A stretch of DNA of 64,000 nucleotides from Altererythrobacter sp. XM-24bin4 (GTDB lineage Bacteria > Pseudomonadota > Alphaproteobacteria > Sphingomonadales > Sphingomonadaceae). How positions within the stretch are numbered: position 1 is the first letter of the stretch; each line of letters starts with the position of its first letter. Position numbers and translations under genes: made by a program. Where the stretch lies: positions 1,866,334 through 1,930,333 of the forward strand of contig QCWG01000001.1 in NCBI GenBank assembly GCA_003149575.1. Reading direction: 5' to 3'. Below are positions 55,206-63,260 of the stretch, in pieces. The notes beneath the pieces are model-generated. The model did no database searches. It was given only the letters and a program-made list of their open reading frames with translations, and was not told the origin of the DNA.

Positions 55206-55519
55206 CACAATTCTCTCACTTTGGTCCAGCCGTTACGGAATGCAGGCCCCCTACAGCATTTGTCCCATCCATCCCAAGCGGATTCGCGGGGCAAACGGCG
55301 ATTGCGAGAAAATCACAACAAGCATGGAACCATCCCTTTCTCTCGTGGCTATTTGACCACGGGCCAGGCCCCTCTGGCGTGCGACAAGAAAACGCACGTG
55401 ATGGCGGACCGTACCGACTTCGGTCGAGTGGGGTCCGTTATGCGACCTCTCCAAAGACCGCAGTCGATGATCATTATAACATTCCCCGCGTGGGGGCAGA
55501 CATGCTTTTGGAGACCAAA
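55206..55519. other. Divergent intergenic region of 314 nt
   Basis: It separates the propeller-rimB-rimK operon from the small lipoprotein gene. It contains a nested hairpin (GGACC 55406-55410 with GGTCC 55432-55436 around ACCGA 55413-55417 with TCGGT 55420-55424) and CCCCGCGTGGGG close to the lipoprotein Shine-Dalgarno. No gene is evident; an RNA structure in the leader is possible. Confidence 0.4.
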
Positions 55520-56080
55520 ATGCGCAAGAACGTAATGGTACCTGCGATTGCAGCGGCTAGCCTTGCTGTTGCAGCCTGTGGTGGCGAAGCAACCACTGAA
55601 GCTAATGCTGGTGCAGCACCGATCACAGCTGAAGAAGTAGCAGCGGCTCAGCAAGGCTGGGGCGAAGGCATCGTCAATATCGGCAAGGTTCACAGCGAAG
55701 GTGGTGACGTTGCTGCCGCAGCGACAGACCACATCAACACATTCTACGCCTACGAAGATGGCGCTGACGTACTGTTCAAGCCGACTCTGGCTGCCGAAGA
55801 CCAGTTCCGCGGCAATTTCGGCGAAGCGCTGAGCTACTTCATCGGCACCGAAGGCACGGAAGATGGCGGCTTCGCAATCGCACCTTACACAAACGTGCGG
55901 TGGGAAAACGAAGGAACCATCACTGACGGTGACAGCGCGCTGGCGATGGGCAATTACTACTTCACCGGCACAGACGGCAATGAAACCAAGGTTGAATACA
56001 CCTTCGGCTACATGCGCAATGAAGCTGGCGACGTGGTGATTAACCTGCACCACTCGTCGCTGCCATTCAGCGCAGAATAA
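55520..56080 (+). CDS. Lipoprotein with SnoaL/CaMKII-association-like domain
   Basis: The 186-residue product has a lipobox (VAAC, Cys20), a short Ala/Thr linker, and a cystatin-like fold domain by sequence texture (WGEGIVNIGK, DHINTFYAYEDG, VLFKPTLAAEDQFR, GNYYF, VEYTFGYMRN, HHSSLPFSAE). The HHSSLPF end is typical of the family often mislabelled phosphoribosyl-AMP cyclohydrolase. GGAG lies 7 nt before the ATG. Function is unknown, perhaps a periplasmic ligand-binding dimer. Confidence 0.8.
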   Translation: MRKNVMVPAIAAASLAVAACGGEATTEANAGAAPITAEEVAAAQQGWGEGIVNIGKVHSEGGDVAAAATDHINTFYAYEDGADVLFKPTLAAEDQFRGNFGEALSYFIGTEGTEDGGFAIAPYTNVRWENEGTITDGDSALAMGNYYFTGTDGNETKVEYTFGYMRNEAGDVVINLHHSSLPFSAE

Positions 56081-56159
56081 ACGCTGAACAGCGAGCCTGC
56101 CAATAAGGCAGGATATTGGCCCCCGTCGCGCAAAGTTGCGGCGGGACTCTTATTTTGCT

Positions 56160-56609
56160 TCATGTCTTGGGACGATTAACAAGTCGGGCGCAAAGCGCGG
56201 CGAGCACTCCAAAAAAGGTAACATAGAACGCAGCAAACTTGATCGGCTGAGCCGTCGCAGCCGTAGCTGCCATCCAGTCAACGCCTTCGTTTTGCAGCAT
56301 CTGAGCGAACTGCAGGATAGTTTCCAGATAGTCGCTGATCAGGAAGACAACGGCGGCCGCTGCTATAAATCCGCCAAGAAGCCGAACCAGTGCGTTGCCG
56401 GACCGATAGAAACTTCGTCCGGCAACAAAGCTCCCCCAGCCATAAACCGCAATGAACACAAAGTCCGCGATCATGCCGTAGATGACTGCATTGCGCAGGC
56501 CGTTGGCGCGCCAGTCTGCTTGAATGGTATTGACCATTTCCGCAGTACCGGCACCCTGATGATCGACGATATTGTATTGGCTCGCATCGCCGGCGAGCGC
56601 GCCCAACAC
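56160..56609 (-). CDS. Multi-pass membrane protein with unclear start
   Basis: From a GTG at 56609 the product has 149 residues with three or four hydrophobic segments and an acidic N-terminal loop (NIVDHQGAGTAEMVNTIQ). The frame upstream of the GTG stays open and encodes hydrophobic residues (KFWLSGLGIFGIFIVLGALAG) that look like the true first helix, but no ATG, GTG or TTG precedes it. The codon 56664-56666 is ATA, where an ATG would give a natural start 6 nt after the hydrolase stop. Start-codon loss or a non-standard start is possible. The family is not recognised. Confidence 0.55.
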   Translation of the reverse strand: MLGALAGDASQYNIVDHQGAGTAEMVNTIQADWRANGLRNAVIYGMIADFVFIAVYGWGSFVAGRSFYRSGNALVRLLGGFIAAAAVVFLISDYLETILQFAQMLQNEGVDWMAATAATAQPIKFAAFYVTFFGVLAALCARLVNRPKT

Positions 56610-56672
56610 GATGAATATTCCAAATATTCCGAGGCCAGAGAGCCAAAACTTGAGAGGGGGCTTTATCTTAGG

Positions 56673-57425
56673 TTATGCCGTCTCCTGAAGCCAGTTAGCG
56701 ATCGCATCGCCCATTTCGGGCTTGGTTGCGCTCATCAAATGATTGCCCGGCGTTTCAACGAATGTCGCATCTGGCAGCATGCCAGCAAGCTCTTCCGCCG
56801 ATCCATTATCGCGGTCTTCCTCACCACATACCACCAGCGTCGGGACCGTGACATTGGCAAGCATCGCAAGATCAAGATCAGGCATGGTGTCAAGCAAAAG
56901 GCGAGCCGCGACCCGGTTCACGCCCTGAGACTTCAGAAACTGACGCGAATAGTAAGCTGGATCGTCTTTTCCGATCGTGTCGAATTCATCAATCACGCGT
57001 TTGAAAAAGGCTGAGCGCTTGTTCCACTCGCCTAGCCCCGCTGTGCCCATCCCGCCGACAATCAACCGTGAGGGATTGAGCACGCCATGCGCCACCGCAT
57101 GCAGCGAAGTGCGCGCGCCAAGTGAAAATCCGCCGAGAACATAGTCGTCAAGCTCGAGATGCTCGATCAATGCCGCAACATCACGCACCAGGACATTTTG
57201 CGGATAGCTGTCGGGATCGGTCGGGCTTTCGCTTTCCCCATGCACGCGGAAATCGAGCATGATCGCTTCGTACCCAGCCTCGGCGATCTTTGCGTCATGC
57301 CCCCATTTGATCCAGTTCATATCCGCGCTGGAAAACAACCCGTGCAGCAGTACCACGGGCGGTCCTTCGCCCGTACGGTGAACGGCAAGCTTGGTGCTGT
57401 CGAAGCTTTCAAAATAGTCCGTCAT
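56673..57425 (-). CDS. Alpha/beta hydrolase
   Basis: The 250-residue protein has the oxyanion HG (LLHGLFSSADMNW), nucleophile Ser101 in GGFSLGAR, Asp204 (CGEEDRDN) and His229 (PGNHLMS). I chose the ATG at 57425, which overlaps the GFA gene stop by 4 nt. It is the third gene of a tightly coupled operon. The substrate is unknown. Confidence 0.9.
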   Translation of the reverse strand: MTDYFESFDSTKLAVHRTGEGPPVVLLHGLFSSADMNWIKWGHDAKIAEAGYEAIMLDFRVHGESESPTDPDSYPQNVLVRDVAALIEHLELDDYVLGGFSLGARTSLHAVAHGVLNPSRLIVGGMGTAGLGEWNKRSAFFKRVIDEFDTIGKDDPAYYSRQFLKSQGVNRVAARLLLDTMPDLDLAMLANVTVPTLVVCGEEDRDNGSAEELAGMLPDATFVETPGNHLMSATKPEMGDAIANWLQETA

Positions 57426-57874
57426 TCTTCGCGTCCGCCGCTCCAGAGCATCTCCCATTCGTCCGGCGCTGTCGGCTGCGTTAGCCACACGGGCAATTCC
57501 TCTCCTAGATGAAGCCACGGTTGCTTGCGACTGACCCAGAGGTGCCCGGTCAACTGCAGAGCGGACGTGTCGTCAAGCGTACCCGCCTTGATCGTGACCT
57601 TCCCCGGCCTGCTTTTGCCTTCATGATAGATCCGGCTGCCGCAACTGGGGCAAAAATAACAATCGGTTTGAGCGCCGCTATCGGCGGTCTTGGTATAGCT
57701 GCCCAGCTCGCCCTCAACGGTCAGGTTCGTCGTATCCATGGACAGTGAGATACCAAACGCGCTTGACGATTGCTTCTGACAATCAAGGCAATGGCAGGCG
57801 TACCCCTTAGCCTCAGCCTTTGCGCGATAGGTCACAGCGCCGCACTGGCACCGCCCAGTCAGAATAGCTGTCAT
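57422..57874 (-). CDS. GFA-family (glutathione-dependent formaldehyde-activating-like) zinc protein
   Basis: The 150-residue protein has the GFA zinc motifs CQCGAVTY, CHCLDCQK and CPSCGSRIY, all expected cysteines present. Members bind glutathione or small thiol adducts; the formaldehyde role is shown for few. It overlaps both neighbours by ATGA (starts at 57874, ends at 57422). Confidence 0.88.
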   Translation of the reverse strand: MTAILTGRCQCGAVTYRAKAEAKGYACHCLDCQKQSSSAFGISLSMDTTNLTVEGELGSYTKTADSGAQTDCYFCPSCGSRIYHEGKSRPGKVTIKAGTLDDTSALQLTGHLWVSRKQPWLHLGEELPVWLTQPTAPDEWEMLWSGGREE

Positions 57875-58518
57875 CGCTTGGTCAGCCCTTTTTGCTCCAT
57901 GCGCCATTTCGCCATTTCGATCCGGTCCTGCCCGAAGAAGGGTTCGCCCTCAAACACCAGCGTCGGCACCCCCCAATGACCAGCGGCCGCCAACGCATCT
58001 TGGTTCGCGGCGATTTCCGCGTCGAGTTCCTCTGTCCGAGCTGCCGCCTCGGCATCCAGCTCGTCCAGATGCAGCCCTGCACGTTTGACCGCTTCAGCCA
58101 GATGGTCACCCTCGTGCCAATTATCGACTTCACCTGACCAGATGATCTTGGACACTTCGTCGGCGAAAGCGATACCTTTGCCGCGCCTTTGAGCCGCCTG
58201 CCCCATACGCGTCAGCCGGTAGATGTAAGGCTGCTCGTCAGACACTTTGCGTGTCATCATGTCCTGCACCACCGGGTCAGGGCGCGGCCAACGATAGGGA
58301 GTTCCCAGCATCTGAGCCGAACGCGCGGAATCTATGAAGATGTATCGGCCCTGCAAGGCGTTGGTGAACAGGATGTCGGGATCGCGGATCGCGATCGGAT
58401 ATACCGGCCGCAGCGCGATATCGACATTGTGAGTCTCAGACAGTTCGCTATATCGCCCTATGGCGAGATAGCTGTAAGGCGAACGAAAGCTGAAATAGAG
58501 ATCTGCAGTCAGTGTCAT
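57871..58518 (-). CDS. DsbA-fold protein, 2-hydroxychromene-2-carboxylate isomerase-like
   Basis: The 215-residue thioredoxin/DsbA-fold protein has FSFRSPYSYLA at the N-terminus, the HCCA isomerase/kappa-GST signature with a Ser in place of the CxxC, and GVPTLVFEGEPFFGQDRI at the end. These enzymes use glutathione. The ATG at 58518 is inside a slightly longer frame. It is first in the coupled operon with GFA and alpha/beta hydrolase genes, so a glutathione-dependent detoxification is a fair guess. Confidence 0.88.
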   Translation of the reverse strand: MTLTADLYFSFRSPYSYLAIGRYSELSETHNVDIALRPVYPIAIRDPDILFTNALQGRYIFIDSARSAQMLGTPYRWPRPDPVVQDMMTRKVSDEQPYIYRLTRMGQAAQRRGKGIAFADEVSKIIWSGEVDNWHEGDHLAEAVKRAGLHLDELDAEAAARTEELDAEIAANQDALAAAGHWGVPTLVFEGEPFFGQDRIEMAKWRMEQKGLTKR

Positions 58519-58566
58519 GCAGAACTTGTGCCGCATTCATAGACACTCGTCACCCCTTGAAATGCG

Positions 58567-59592
58567 TCACCCCTTCTTGAGATGCGTGCGGCCGAGCAGT
58601 TCGGCAATCTGAACAGCATTCAGCGCCGCGCCTTTGCGCAGATTGTCTGACACGCACCAAAGCGTCAGGCCATTCTCTACCGTCGGGTCTTCGCGAACCC
58701 GGCTGACATAGGTAGCGCCATCGCCTGCGCATTCGACCGGGGTGACGTATCCGCCGTCCTCGCGCTTGTCGACCAGCATAACGCCCGGCGCCTCACGCAG
58801 GATTTCCATCGCTCGTTCGGCTGAAAGCTCATTCTCGAATTCGATATTGATCGCTTCGGAATGGCCAACGAACACCGGCACGCGCACACATGTGGCAGTC
58901 AGTTTGATCTTGGGGTCAAGAATCTTCTTGGTCTCGACCACCATCTTCCATTCTTCCTTGGTCGCTCCATCGTCCAGGAAGACATCGATATGCGGGATCA
59001 CGTTAAAGGCGATCTGCTTGGTGAACTTTTCCGCTTCAACGGGGTCACCAACAAAGATTGCGCGGCTCTGCTGGAAAAGCTCGTCCATTCCGGCCTTTCC
59101 TGCGCCTGACACGGACTGATAGGTCGAAACAACGACACGCTTGATCGTCGCCGCATCGTGCAGCGGCTTTAGCGCGACAACCATTTGCGCAGTCGAGCAA
59201 TTGGGGTTCGCGATGATGTTGCGTTTCGAATAGTCGTCGATCGCTTCCGGATTGACCTCTGGGACGATCAGCGGAACGTCCGGATCCATCCGGTAGAGAG
59301 AGCTGTTGTCAATCACCACACAGCCTGCCGCCGCAGCCTTGAGCGCATATTCCTTCGCCGGGCCGCTGCCAGCCGCGAACAGCGCAATATCCCAGCCCGC
59401 CCAGTCAAAATGCTCAATGTTCCTGCATTTGAGCATCTTGCCGGTGTCGCCGAATTCCACCTCTGTCCCGTGCGAGCGCGACGATGCGACTGCCGCGACC
59501 TCATCACACGGAAACTCGCGCTCTGCGAGGATCTGCATCATTTCGCGCCCGACATTGCCTGTCGCGCCAACAACTGCCACCCGATAACCCAA
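58567..59592 (-). CDS. asd: Aspartate-semialdehyde dehydrogenase
   Basis: Asd reduces aspartyl phosphate to the semialdehyde for lysine, threonine, methionine and, here, carboxyspermidine synthesis. The 341-residue protein has GATGNVGREM and the catalytic Cys132 (NPNCSTAQM). The start is a TTG at 59592 with GGAG 8 nt upstream. It lies 48 nt upstream of the HCCA isomerase-like gene. Confidence 0.96.
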   Translation of the reverse strand: MGYRVAVVGATGNVGREMMQILAEREFPCDEVAAVASSRSHGTEVEFGDTGKMLKCRNIEHFDWAGWDIALFAAGSGPAKEYALKAAAAGCVVIDNSSLYRMDPDVPLIVPEVNPEAIDDYSKRNIIANPNCSTAQMVVALKPLHDAATIKRVVVSTYQSVSGAGKAGMDELFQQSRAIFVGDPVEAEKFTKQIAFNVIPHIDVFLDDGATKEEWKMVVETKKILDPKIKLTATCVRVPVFVGHSEAINIEFENELSAERAMEILREAPGVMLVDKREDGGYVTPVECAGDGATYVSRVREDPTVENGLTLWCVSDNLRKGAALNAVQIAELLGRTHLKKG

Positions 59593-59667
59593 TTACATTC
59601 TCCGTCGCATAAAATTGCTTGCACACCCCGCTGCCGCGACTAGCCCTGCATAGCAAGAGGAAAACCT

Positions 59668-60576
59668 ATGCATGCCAATACAGCCGAATGGCGCGGTCGC
59701 GCGAACTATTTCACCTTTGAGGGACACCAGATCGCCTATTGGACCGGCGGTGAGGGTCCCCCCCTCCTGCTTGTCCATGGTTTCCCAACCTGCGCATGGG
59801 ATTGGGAACCTGTGTGGGAAGAGCTTTCCAAACATTACAGCCTGATCGCGTGCGACATGTTAGGCTTCGGCTTGTCGGCAAAACCCCGCTCAGGCTATTC
59901 GATCCACCTTCAAACAGATCTTCAGGAAGCACTGCTCTCACACCTCAAGGTTAGTGAGTGGGATGCGCTCGTGCATGATTACGGCGTGTCGGTGGGGCAG
60001 GAATTGCTGGCCCGAAACGTCGACGGTACTGGCGCAACCGGATTGGGTCAGATGATATTCCTCAACGGGGGCATATTTCCGGATCAGCACCGCCCGCGGC
60101 CAATCCAGAAACTGGGCACTTCGCCCATGGGCTTTATCGTCAGCCGATTGCTGAACCGAAAGGGTTTCGGGAAGAGCTTCTCAGAAGTTTTCGGCCCAGA
60201 CACTCAGCCGAGCGAAGCCGAACTGGACAGCTTTTGGGAATTCATTAACGAGCATGACGGAAACCTGATCTTCCACAAACTGCTGCACTACATCGCCGAT
60301 CGCCGCGAACATGAGGCGCGCTGGGTGGGCGCGTTAGAACATTCGCAAGCGCGCATCGGCCTGATCAACGGTGCACTTGATCCGGTGTCCGGAGAACACG
60401 CCTATCGCAAATGGCGCGACGTGTTGCCCAATGCGCGCAACCATTTACTGCCCAAAATCGGGCACTATCCCCAGGTGGAAGCTCCCGACGAGGTCGCAGC
60501 CAAGGTGCTTGAATGGTTGGCGGAAACCCCGCGCCCTATTCAGGCGGAGTCACGCCGTGCCGTTCGAGGAAGTTGA
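59668..60576 (+). CDS. Haloalkane-dehalogenase/epoxide-hydrolase-like alpha/beta hydrolase
   Basis: The 302-residue protein has an Asp nucleophile in place of Ser: VHDYGVSVG (Asp104), as in haloalkane dehalogenases, epoxide hydrolases and MEST-like proteins. HGFPTCAWDW carries the oxyanion site, and later NGALDPVSG and KIGHYPQVEAP carry Asp and His. Its last 41 nt overlap the end of the convergent S9 peptidase gene. The substrate is not known. Confidence 0.88.
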   Translation: MHANTAEWRGRANYFTFEGHQIAYWTGGEGPPLLLVHGFPTCAWDWEPVWEELSKHYSLIACDMLGFGLSAKPRSGYSIHLQTDLQEALLSHLKVSEWDALVHDYGVSVGQELLARNVDGTGATGLGQMIFLNGGIFPDQHRPRPIQKLGTSPMGFIVSRLLNRKGFGKSFSEVFGPDTQPSEAELDSFWEFINEHDGNLIFHKLLHYIADRREHEARWVGALEHSQARIGLINGALDPVSGEHAYRKWRDVLPNARNHLLPKIGHYPQVEAPDEVAAKVLEWLAETPRPIQAESRRAVRGS

Positions 60577-62761
60577 AATAGGTATTCCAAAGATGCGGTG
60601 AGATATTCTCGCCCGCCACGCGGTGCGTGTATCCGGGATAGAGCATCATCTCGAACGGGACATTGCCCTCTTGCAACGCCGCGATCAGTTCTGACGAATG
60701 TTCGAACACCACATTGTCGTCAGCCATGCCGTGCACCAACAACAGCGGATCTGACATCTTGGTCGCGTCCTTCATCGCATTGGAATCCTCATAGGCCGTC
60801 GGTACAAGTCGCGGATCGCCCATATAACGCTCTGTATAGTGCGTGTCGTAAAGCTCCCACTTGGTAACCGGCGCGCCGGAAATACCCGCGGCATAGACGC
60901 CCGGCTCTGCCTGCAAGCGCTTCAAGGTCATGTATCCGCCGTAGGACCAGCCGTAGATCGCAATCTTGTCCGGATCGACGAATTCAAGCGTCTTAAGGAA
61001 CTCGGTACCTTTCGCCTGATCGCGCACTTCGACCCCGCCCATCGCGCGGTAGATTGGCTGTTCGAAATCGACCCCGCGATTGTTCGACCCGCGATTGTCG
61101 AGCGCAAACCAGATATAACCCTTATCGACCACCGCTTGCGCCAAAGCCCCGTCCCAGCCGCGATCGACCAACTGCGGGCCAGGTCCGCCATAGTGGTAGA
61201 AGAACACGGGGTATTTCTTGCCCGGCTCCATTTCCGGCTTGATCATCGTGTAATGCAGCGGTGTGCCATCTTCGGCGGCCACCGTGCCAAATTCTGGCGC
61301 AACATGGCTGGCCAGATACGGCGCATAAGGATGATCCACGTCGAGCGCGTTTTCTTCAACCCAGGCGATCCGGTTGCCGTCCATATCGGCAAGATAGGTT
61401 TGTGGCGGCTGGTTTGATGCAGAGCGCGAGATCAGCAGCGATTGCCCTTTCTTGTCCATGCTGGCGGAGTTGACGAAGCCGGGTTCGGTCAGCCGCGTCC
61501 ATTCGCCGGGGGTATCGAGGTCAAGCGCGTAGATATGCCGTTCCAGCACACCATCGGCATTGCCTGCGAAATAGAGGCGGCCACGCTCCTGATCGACGCC
61601 GACAAGGCCAGTGACAACCCATTCGCCGCTGGTGAGCTGTGTCCATTCGCCTTCAGCAAACCGGTAGAGGTGCCCAAAACCGTCGCGCTCGCTCCACCAG
61701 ATCAGCGATCCGTCGTTGAGGAAGCGATAATTGTCGTCCAAGTTGATCCAGAAGTCATCACGCGCTGCGCTTTCCGTGAACCACAACTGACTTTCGCCGG
61801 TAATCGGATCGACACGCAGCATGTCGAGCACGGTTTGTTCGCGGTTCTGGCGCTGGACATAAAGATAATCGTCCGGGCCCCAATCGACCCGCGCGAGATA
61901 GATATCGGTCTCTTCGCCCAGATCTACTTTCACACGGTTCTGCCCGTCCGGGTCCATGATGTAGAGCTCGACAATCGCATTGTCGCTGCCCGCGAAGGGG
62001 TATTTCTGAGAAAATACCCGTGTGCCAGTCGCGCCAATCGCGGCGCGGTTCACAACCGCCACAGGTGTTTCATCAGTGCGCTGGACTGCGATGCGCGTAT
62101 CATTCCCGTCCCACCAGAAGCCAGTGAGGCGGGCCATTTCCTCCTGTGCGACGAACTCGGCTTCGCCCCAGCGGATGTTCTCGCCTTCCTTGGGAGTGAT
62201 CGACGTAGCTTCCGAGCCTACTTCGCCAACCCAAAGCTGGCGATCGCGCACGAAAGAGACATAGCCAGCGCGGGGGCTGAGCTTGGGGTTGAGCTCGCTC
62301 TCTTCAGTGTCAGTCAATTGCGTGACTGATCCATCAAGGCCTGCGAGATAGAGGTCACCGTCCAGCGGCACGAGCACGGACTTGCCATCGCTCGCCCATT
62401 GATAGCTGATGATGCCCTTGAGATTGCCGACACGCTGCCGCTCGCGCTGCATCAGCTCATCCTCGGACAGCGTGCGGCCTGAGCTGAGCTTCTCGCTGTC
62501 GACCAGCATGGTCCACTCGCCCCTCTCACGATCAAAGCCCCACAGATCATAGCGCGCGCTGTCATCCTCGCGATTGCCCAGCAGCGTGAGATAGCGTCCA
62601 TCGGGCGAAAGCTTGGCCTCGCGCGGGCTTGATCCATTGAGGCTTGGCGAAGCGAATACCCGCTCAAATGTCAGTTCTGGCGCATCGCTCATCGCGTGAT
62701 CATCCGCGAGTGTTGGAGTGGCAAGAGCAAGCGAAGCGGCAACGGCGATGAGTAAGCGCAT
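60536..62761 (-). CDS. S9-family prolyl oligopeptidase/dipeptidyl-peptidase IV-like
   Basis: The 741-residue secreted protein has a signal peptide (about 1-19), an N-terminal beta-propeller and a C-terminal alpha/beta hydrolase domain with nucleophile Ser in GWSYGGYM, Asp in HGMADDNV and His in PGYTHRV. The RIAVQRTDE and EEMARLTGFWW region with Glu residues fits the DPP-IV substrate-binding EE motif. It probably releases X-Pro or X-Ala dipeptides in the periplasm. It overlaps the hydrolase gene tail to tail. Confidence 0.92.
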   Translation of the reverse strand: MRLLIAVAASLALATPTLADDHAMSDAPELTFERVFASPSLNGSSPREAKLSPDGRYLTLLGNREDDSARYDLWGFDRERGEWTMLVDSEKLSSGRTLSEDELMQRERQRVGNLKGIISYQWASDGKSVLVPLDGDLYLAGLDGSVTQLTDTEESELNPKLSPRAGYVSFVRDRQLWVGEVGSEATSITPKEGENIRWGEAEFVAQEEMARLTGFWWDGNDTRIAVQRTDETPVAVVNRAAIGATGTRVFSQKYPFAGSDNAIVELYIMDPDGQNRVKVDLGEETDIYLARVDWGPDDYLYVQRQNREQTVLDMLRVDPITGESQLWFTESAARDDFWINLDDNYRFLNDGSLIWWSERDGFGHLYRFAEGEWTQLTSGEWVVTGLVGVDQERGRLYFAGNADGVLERHIYALDLDTPGEWTRLTEPGFVNSASMDKKGQSLLISRSASNQPPQTYLADMDGNRIAWVEENALDVDHPYAPYLASHVAPEFGTVAAEDGTPLHYTMIKPEMEPGKKYPVFFYHYGGPGPQLVDRGWDGALAQAVVDKGYIWFALDNRGSNNRGVDFEQPIYRAMGGVEVRDQAKGTEFLKTLEFVDPDKIAIYGWSYGGYMTLKRLQAEPGVYAAGISGAPVTKWELYDTHYTERYMGDPRLVPTAYEDSNAMKDATKMSDPLLLVHGMADDNVVFEHSSELIAALQEGNVPFEMMLYPGYTHRVAGENISPHLWNTYFNFLERHGVTPPE

Positions 62762-62832
62762 TCCAAGGACAGACCTCTCTCAAATCGGTTTGGCGATGCA
62801 TGGCGAAAAACTTGAACGATTGCAAAGTTCCA

Positions 62833-62866
62833 ACGAAAAAGGGCGGCCCCGCAGGACCGCCCTTCT
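62833..62866 (-). terminator. Rho-independent terminator of the trmD-rplS operon
   Basis: On the minus strand AAGGGCGGTCC and GGGCCGCCCTT form an 11-bp stem with one G-U pair around TGCG, followed by TTTCGTT. It lies 21 nt past the rplS stop. Confidence 0.85.
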
Positions 62867-62886
62867 CTATTTCGCTGATGCGAGAT

Positions 62887-63255
62887 TTACGCCTTCGGCG
62901 CATTCTCACGGCGTTCGGCGATACGCGCACGTTTACCGGTGCGGCCACGCAGATAATAGAGCTTCGCGCGACGCACGACACCGCGGCGAACCACAGTGAT
63001 GCTGTCAACGATTGGTGCATAGAGCGGGAATACACGCTCAACACCTTCGCCAAAGCTCATCTTGCGGACAGTGAAATTCGAACCCATTCCGCGGTTGGAA
63101 CGGGCGATCACTACGCCTTCGAAATTCTGAATACGCTCACGTTGTCCTTCGACAACCTTCACGCCCACGCGAACGGTGTCGCCGACGCGAAATTCGGGCA
63201 TGTCCTTGCCAGCTTTGGCAATTTCTTCCGCTTCGATTTGCTGGATCAGGTTCAC
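62887..63255 (-). CDS. rplS: 50S ribosomal protein L19
   Basis: L19 sits at the 30S-50S interface. The 122-residue protein begins [11 protein letters not shown] from a GTG, contains [23 protein letters not shown] and [10 protein letters not shown], and has the Ala/Arg-rich tail common in alphaproteobacteria. It follows trmD after 5 nt, the usual rpsP-rimM-trmD-rplS order. Confidence 0.97.
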   Translation of the reverse strand: MNLIQQIEAEEIAKAGKDMPEFRVGDTVRVGVKVVEGQRERIQNFEGVVIARSNRGMGSNFTVRKMSFGEGVERVFPLYAPIVDSITVVRRGVVRRAKLYYLRGRTGKRARIAERRENAPKA

Positions 63256-63260
63256 TGGTC

